From Lachnospiraceae bacterium (GTDB lineage Bacteria; Bacillota; Clostridia; Lachnospirales; Lachnospiraceae), in contig JAGKTQ010000052.1 of assembly GCA_021153325.1 (NCBI GenBank), positions 1 to 8,751 on the forward strand: a DNA stretch of 8,751 nucleotides. The letters run 5' to 3'. Below are positions 6,175 to 8,751 of this stretch, piece by piece; within the stretch, counting starts at the first letter, position 1, and each line of letters starts with the position of its first letter. The notes below the pieces were generated by a model. That model was given only the letters and a program-made list of their open reading frames with translations, did no database searches and was not told the origin of the DNA. The position numbers were made by a program, and so were the translations under genes.

Positions 6175-6506
6175 AAGAAAAAGTAAAGGGCAGCCATAAC
6201 GACCGCCCGAACAACAACACTGCAAAGGTAGGCAATTCTAAGGATATAACCAAAGTTTTAGTCTATTTTCGATATAAGGTTGCAACTACACTGGATGCAG
6301 CTTTAGATTTGGGAATGCTGAGAAATAGCATAACATGGTATGTGCGTGATTTGGAGGCAATGGGATTGTTGCAAGCAATCTATAAACGCCCTGATGCCAC
6401 AACTGGATATAAGGCTAGCTATTATTCTGCAAATCCGAGTTTGTGGGTGCGTAAGCCTCAGCAATTAAGTTTGTTCACACTAAAGGAAATGGAGGGCAGC
6501 GTATGA
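6171..6506 (+). CDS. Putative winged-helix DNA-binding protein
   Basis: A 111-residue basic protein. After a polar, Asn-rich N-terminus, residues about 25-90 read as a winged helix: ITKVLVYFRYKVATTLDAAL, then MLRNSITWYVRDLEAMGLLQ as the likely recognition helix and lead-in, and a wing ending TTGYKASYYSANP. This pattern occurs in small regulatory or replication-accessory proteins of Bacteroidota mobile elements. It shares ATGA junctions with the genes on both sides, implying tight translational coupling. It may be a transcriptional regulator or an accessory factor for the initiator encoded next. The fold assignment is my reading of the hydrophobic pattern, not a firm family match. Confidence 0.7.
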   Translation: MKEKVKGSHNDRPNNNTAKVGNSKDITKVLVYFRYKVATTLDAALDLGMLRNSITWYVRDLEAMGLLQAIYKRPDATTGYKASYYSANPSLWVRKPQQLSLFTLKEMEGSV

Positions 6507-7189
6507 AATTTGTGAATTTCCAAACAGATCGATTAAAAAATATTGCTTTGTTGTCTGATGCTGAGGCTGGAAAAGTCTTAAAGATGATGGCGCAATATGC
6601 CAGTAGTGGTAATGTTCCTGATGATGTGCCGTCAGTATCTGCAATATTGTTTCAGGTGATTCAGGAAGATATGGAGTATTTCGATACAAAGTATTCTAAG
6701 CGATGCGAAACAAACAAGCGTATCGCAAAAGAACGTGATGAGGCTAGAAAGGAGAACGAACGTATACGAAACGATACAAACGTATACGAACGTAATACGA
6801 ACGTTGAACGAACGTTGAACGAACGTTCACTAAATAGAAAAGAGAAAATAGAAAATAGAAAAGATAATAAAGATAAATCTTTAATAGAGAAAACTATTTC
6901 TTTTTCTGATGATGCCCGAATGAATGAGGCAATAACTAGATGGCTAGCGTATAAAAAAGAACGTGGGCAGACATACAAGCCAACTGGTTTAAAGGCGTTC
7001 ATAACAAGACTAGGTAATTTGTCGGGTGGTAATGGCGAAGTTGCTTTGAAAATAGTAGAGCAATCTATGGCTAATAATTATTCGGGGGTATTTCCGCTTA
7101 ATAGCAATAAGGAGGTAACAAATACGCCTGATATGGGGGTAGTGCTCCAAGATTCTAATAATAAAGATTATTCAAAAGGAGGTTGGTAA
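6503..7189 (+). CDS. Phage-type replication initiation protein (DUF6291-like N-terminus)
   Basis: A 228-residue protein. Residues about 15-75 resemble the DUF6291 domain of phage replication modules: LLSDAEAGKVLKMMAQYASS, then an IQEDMEYFDTKYSKRCETNK block. A polar, Asn/Arg-rich linker spans about 76-130. Residues about 135-195 resemble the C-terminal part of phage initiator or DnaD/DnaT-like proteins (EAITRWLAYKKE, then IVEQSMANNYSGVFPL). It directly precedes a DnaC-like loader, the usual order of a phage initiation pair, and would recognise the origin and recruit the loader and host DnaB. The linker DNA contains an 11-bp iteron array (6756-6829). Repeats that are not multiples of three inside a coding region suggest a DNA-level function. 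GGAGGG precedes the ATG, which overlaps the previous stop. Confidence 0.75.
   Translation: MKFVNFQTDRLKNIALLSDAEAGKVLKMMAQYASSGNVPDDVPSVSAILFQVIQEDMEYFDTKYSKRCETNKRIAKERDEARKENERIRNDTNVYERNTNVERTLNERSLNRKEKIENRKDNKDKSLIEKTISFSDDARMNEAITRWLAYKKERGQTYKPTGLKAFITRLGNLSGGNGEVALKIVEQSMANNYSGVFPLNSNKEVTNTPDMGVVLQDSNNKDYSKGGW
6756..6829. repeat. ACGAACGT iteron array inside the initiator gene (candidate replication origin)
   Basis: Units of 11 bp beginning ACGAACGT occur at 6756-6766, 6786-6796, 6797-6807, 6808-6818 and 6819-6829, with a variant at 6776-6786. The last four are contiguous. Two copies of the palindrome CGTATACG lie at 6761-6768 and 6781-6788, exactly 20 bp apart. An almost C/G-free stretch (about 6830-6900), rich in AAAATAGAAAA-like runs, follows and could be the unwinding region. 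The layout recalls lambda ori inside gene O. The repeats are seen; origin function is inferred. Confidence 0.65.
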
Positions 7190-7190
7190 T

Positions 7191-7793
7191 ATGGAGAGTG
7201 TAGGCAAAATTATTAAGAATTTGCAAGATGGTAATTATCCGTCTATGCCTAATATGGTGAGAATAAAGATTCCTGATGCAGAAAAGCGTTTGCGTGGAGG
7301 GCTTGATTTTATGGTAGCCCGTTTCTCAGGTGGGCGTATCACAAAAGCGATATGGAGTGAAAGCAATTATCGCCCGATTGTGGACTGGATGGCAGATAAC
7401 GAGGGTAAGGGTTTACTTATGACTGGTTCGTGTGGTTTGGGTAAGTCGCTAATAGGAATCAGAATTTTGCCGTGCCTTATCAATCAGGTACACCACAAAA
7501 TACTAAACTGCTGCGATGCTAAGGATATGAATTACAAAGCAGATGAATTGTTAAACTATCATTTGCTAAGTTTGGATGATGTGGGAAACGAGGGGATGGC
7601 AAACAACTATGGCAACAAAAGAATGGTTTTCCCTGAGTTGGTAGATGAGGCAGAAAAGAAAGGGCGTTTGCTTGTAATCTCCACAAATCTAAATATCCCA
7701 GAGTTGCAACAGAAGTATGGAGATAGAACTATAGACCGCCTGAGAGCAATCACAAAGTTTGTTCCGTTTACCGGTAAATCTTTGAGGGGGTAA
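7191..7793 (+). CDS. DnaC-type AAA+ helicase loader
   Basis: A 200-residue ATPase. Walker A is GSCGLGKS at residues 79-86 (K85), Walker B is LLSLDDVG at 125-132 (D129, D130), sensor 1 is LVISTNL at 161-167, and the arginine-finger region is YGDRTIDRLR at 176-185, all in the order of DnaC/IstB-like loaders. It is somewhat short (E. coli DnaC is about 245 residues); the first 60 residues would contact the helicase or the partner initiator. The likely role is loading the host replicative helicase (DnaB) at the element's origin so that the excised circle replicates. The ATG lies one base after the initiator stop, with AGGAGG at 7177-7182. IstB of transposons is excluded because there is no transposase beside it. 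Confidence 0.9.
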   Translation: MESVGKIIKNLQDGNYPSMPNMVRIKIPDAEKRLRGGLDFMVARFSGGRITKAIWSESNYRPIVDWMADNEGKGLLMTGSCGLGKSLIGIRILPCLINQVHHKILNCCDAKDMNYKADELLNYHLLSLDDVGNEGMANNYGNKRMVFPELVDEAEKKGRLLVISTNLNIPELQQKYGDRTIDRLRAITKFVPFTGKSLRG

Positions 7794-7831
7794 CAGTGGT
7801 TTGTTGTAAATAACAATTAAAATACAGAAAT

Positions 7832-8179
7832 ATGGCGTTTAAGAGTGGAAAATCGGGAAACCCGAATGGTAGACCAAAGGGCGCAAGAAATCACGCTACA
7901 AGCGATTTGGTAAAGCGTATCGGGCAAATATTAGATAAGAACACTAAGCAACTGCAAAAAGATTTAGAATCTTTGCAGCCAGTAGAACGTGTTAAAGCGA
8001 TAACTGGATTGATAGGTTATGTTATCCCAAAGAAACAAGCCTTAAATGTGCAGCAATCTTTAGATTACGAATATCACAAATTGGAGGAACTATTAAAGAT
8101 TGCACCTAATGAGGCTATAGAGCAGATAATGGAACGTATTCAGTCTTTAAGGGAAAAGGAGGTGGACGATGGAGACTAA
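7832..8179 (+). CDS. DUF5681 protein, candidate phage small terminase subunit
   Basis: A 115-residue protein. The N-terminus (residues 3-20) reads FKSGKSGNPNGRPKGARN, the DUF5681 signature, which includes an AT-hook-like GRPKG core. The rest is helical: LVKRIGQILDKNTKQLQKDL, a middle segment VERVKAITGLIGYVIPKK, and a Glu-rich C-terminal helix that could form a coiled coil. In phage genomes DUF5681 proteins are often encoded next to the large terminase, which suggests small-terminase or DNA-recognition function. Here there is no large terminase, portal or capsid gene. A lone small terminase is characteristic of satellites that redirect a helper's packaging motor. A 38-bp spacer separates it from the loader, and it overlaps the next gene by 11 bp. 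The domain call is firm; terminase function is inferred. Confidence 0.75.
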   Translation: MAFKSGKSGNPNGRPKGARNHATSDLVKRIGQILDKNTKQLQKDLESLQPVERVKAITGLIGYVIPKKQALNVQQSLDYEYHKLEELLKIAPNEAIEQIMERIQSLREKEVDDGD

Positions 8180-8408
8180 CAAAGTATCTGCAATATTGCA
8201 ATATGCCAAAGGTGGGCAGCCTCAGCCAATAAAACATTATATCCGATATGTTGAGGTTGCACCCGATGGAACGAAAAAGATAATAAGTGAAACTTTATTG
8301 CCGCCTGATAGTGGTGTAAATGAGGATTTAGAGATACGTGGAATCCCGTCAGGTTTTCCGTGTGCATCCTCAGAAGACGAAGTTTTGAAAAGAGAGGGCT
8401 TGTTATAG
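8169..8408 (+). CDS. Small protein of unknown function overlapping the terminase-like gene
   Basis: A 79-residue protein that I do not recognise. It begins METNKVSAILQYAKGGQPQP; residues 20-45 (KHYIRYVEVAPDGTKKIISE) have alternating hydrophobics suggestive of beta strands, and the acidic C-terminal half looks disordered. There is no signal peptide or membrane segment. AGGAGG about six bases before the ATG sits inside the end of the previous gene, and the frames overlap by 11 bp, so co-translation is likely. Position next to the DUF5681 gene would fit a packaging or helper-interaction partner, but nothing in the sequence shows this. It is the last gene before the right attachment site. Confidence 0.7.
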   Translation: METNKVSAILQYAKGGQPQPIKHYIRYVEVAPDGTKKIISETLLPPDSGVNEDLEIRGIPSGFPCASSEDEVLKREGLL

Positions 8409-8449
8409 TAAAAGTTACGTTTAGAGTGCTATGTATGAATTTTATTTTG

Positions 8450-8457
8450 TACCTTTG
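8450..8457 (+). promoter_or_regulatory. -7 box of an orphan promoter near the right end
   Basis: TACCTTTG here is followed by CACCCG, giving a 14-base match (TACCTTTGCACCCG) to the promoter at 5771-5784. No good -33 box is seen at 19-21 bp. No convincing gene follows before attR, only two terminator hairpins. Confidence 0.5.
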
Positions 8458-8463
8458 CACCCG

Positions 8464-8488
8464 AATAGCTATAATCAGCTATTTTTTT
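8464..8488 (+). terminator. Terminator directly downstream of the orphan promoter
   Basis: AATAGCT (8464-8470) pairs perfectly with AGCTATT (8477-8483) around the loop ATAATC, and T residues follow to 8488. It may end the replication operon, or a transcript of only about 25 bases from the promoter just before it. Confidence 0.7.
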
Positions 8489-8500
8489 AATTGAACAACT

Positions 8501-8542
8501 AAAGCGATTGTCCGTGATGGATAGTCGCTTTTCTCGTTTCTT
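8501..8542 (+). terminator. Second terminator hairpin near the right end
   Basis: 8501-8513 pairs with 8519-8531 over 13 bp (two G-T pairs) around the loop GTGAT, followed by a T-rich tail. With the preceding hairpin it forms a double terminator, isolating the element's operons from the attachment site and the convergent tRNA gene. Confidence 0.65.
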
Positions 8543-8572
8543 TGCTGAGGCTGAAATGGGAGTTATTAAAGC

Positions 8573-8600
8573 AAACACGGGGATTTTCACGGGGATTTTA
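8573..8600. repeat. Right-end GGGGATTTT repeats (candidate arm sites)
   Basis: Two direct copies of CACGGGGATTTT have G-runs starting at 8579 and 8591, 12 bp apart, in the same orientation and spacing as at 3333 and 3345. They start 71 and 59 bp from the att core. They are probably integrase or excisionase arm sites. Confidence 0.65.
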
Positions 8601-8610
8601 AGTAAACGAA

Positions 8611-8647
8611 AAATGCCAAATAGTTGATAATAAACTACTTAGCATTT
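8611..8647 (-). terminator. Element-supplied terminator for tRNA-Leu
   Basis: AAATGC (8611-8616) pairs with GCATTT (8642-8647), AA (8618-8619) with TT (8639-8640) and TAGTT (8621-8625) with AACTA (8633-8637), interrupted by two mismatches. On the minus strand it ends in five T then CGTTT, as at 3146-3183. It lies inside the element, directly downstream of the tRNA gene, replacing the terminator that integration displaced. Confidence 0.7.
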
Positions 8648-8649
8648 CT

Positions 8650-8667
8650 TTGGGTGCGCCTGATAGG
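8650..8667. repeat. Right attachment site core (attR) in the tRNA 3' end
   Basis: 18 bp identical to 3185-3202. It covers the discriminator, the 3' strand of the acceptor stem, the start of the T-stem 3' strand and a few bases past the mature 3' end. The element's copy restores the tRNA gene after insertion. Confidence 0.9.
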
Positions 8668-8736
8668 ACTCGAACCTACACGGCCTGAACCACTAGATCC
8701 TAAGTCTAGCGCGTCTACCAATTTCGCCACAAGCGC
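8655..8736 (-). tRNA. tRNA-Leu (anticodon UAG)
   Basis: The minus strand folds into a class II tRNA. The acceptor GCGCTTG pairs with CAGGCGC (one G-U), there is a D-arm with TTGGTAGA, an anticodon stem CTAGA/TCTAG with loop CTTAGGA (anticodon TAG), a long variable arm and a T-loop TTCGAGT. The discriminator is A at 8655, and CCA is not encoded (CCC follows). At the window edge the minus strand reads TTTGCACCCAAGAAT just before the gene, probably the end of a TAnnTTTG promoter box that lies outside. Confidence 0.95.
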
Positions 8737-8751
8737 ATTCTTGGGTGCAAA

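Larger units (their letters stand above)
3185..8667. mobile_element. Compact tRNA-Leu-integrated element, candidate minimal phage satellite
   Basis: The 18-bp core repeats bound the element, giving a predicted excised circle of 5465 bp. It carries nine genes, all rightward: integrase, two unknowns, HTH, winged helix, replication initiator, DnaC-like loader, DUF5681 terminase-small-subunit-like protein and a final unknown. No relaxase, coupling protein, type IV secretion, capsid, tail, portal or large terminase gene is present, so it is neither a complete prophage nor a self-transmissible or relaxase-bearing element. Known satellites (PICI, PICMI, P4-like) combine integrase, AlpA-like regulator, replication genes and sometimes a small terminase. 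The boundaries and integrase are well supported. The satellite lifestyle is inferred from gene content. Confidence 0.8.

Noticed and set aside
7191..7793. IstB transposition helper
   Set aside because: It has the same ATPase family motifs, but there is no IstA-like transposase beside it, and an initiator gene lies directly upstream.
8431..8490. 19-codon frame overlapping the orphan promoter
   Set aside because: It spans the -7 box and a terminator stem, so its sequence is explained by those signals.
8517..8627. 36-codon open frame (MDSRFSRFF...) near the right end
   Set aside because: Its start lies in a terminator hairpin and its end is built from the arm repeats and the tRNA terminator; there is no ribosome-binding site.
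3185..8667. Mobilizable (IME/NBU-type) element
   Set aside because: tRNA-Leu integration fits such elements, but no relaxase gene was found among the ORFs and no oriT was recognised. The gene set is phage-like instead.
8741..8748. TTGGGTGC just upstream of the tRNA, as a third att copy
   Set aside because: Only 8 bases match the core. On the minus strand it is better explained as the TTTGCACCC promoter and leader sequence of the tRNA gene.

Overview
The window looks like Bacteroidales chromosome (Bacteroides, Phocaeicola, Parabacteroides or a relative). It is AT-rich. Its promoters follow the Bacteroidota pattern (TAnnTTTG at -7, a TTTG-like box near -33), as at 3398-3405, 5771-5778 and 8450-8457. 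The tRNA gene does not encode CCA.

Left part (1-3184), accessory and defence-like DNA, all on the minus strand. There is an Schlafen-AlbA_2/ATPase protein (1442-2887). A decayed stretch (934-1441) holds the broken C-terminus of an Eco57I-like restriction-modification enzyme, a possible remnant of a second gene, and 11-bp tandem repeats. An intact AbiH-type abortive-infection gene (85-933) begins 11 bp after the end of the broken enzyme.

Middle and right part (3185-8667), a compact integrative element bounded by an 18-bp direct repeat. The right copy is the 3' end of a tRNA-Leu(UAG) gene (8655-8736, minus strand). The left copy is the displaced old 3' end. The excised circle would be 5465 bp. 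Every gene reads rightward. One operon (3432-5628) carries a tyrosine integrase with all catalytic residues and two unrecognised small proteins. A second operon (5884-8408) carries an AlpA/excisionase-like HTH protein, a winged-helix-like protein, a DUF6291-like replication initiator, a DnaC-type helicase loader, a DUF5681 protein resembling a phage small terminase subunit, and a small unknown. I see no relaxase, no conjugation gene, no capsid or tail gene and no large terminase. This is the logic of a phage satellite: integrate, excise, replicate, and mark its own DNA for packaging by a helper phage. Its size is close to that of the minimalist islands (PICMIs) described in Vibrionaceae. The satellite assignment is inference.

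The non-coding DNA is organised. A GGGGAWTTT motif occurs as a 12-bp-spaced pair near each end and as an 11-bp-phased array upstream of the second operon. A second 11-bp iteron array, followed by an A-rich tract, lies inside the initiator gene like the lambda origin inside gene O. The second operon starts with a leader that can fold into a hairpin with a 7-bp loop-to-downstream pseudoknot. Each att core is preceded by a terminator hairpin and a pair of direct repeats at almost the same distance. This suggests that the left-hand DNA is the end of a second, older element using the same tRNA gene.
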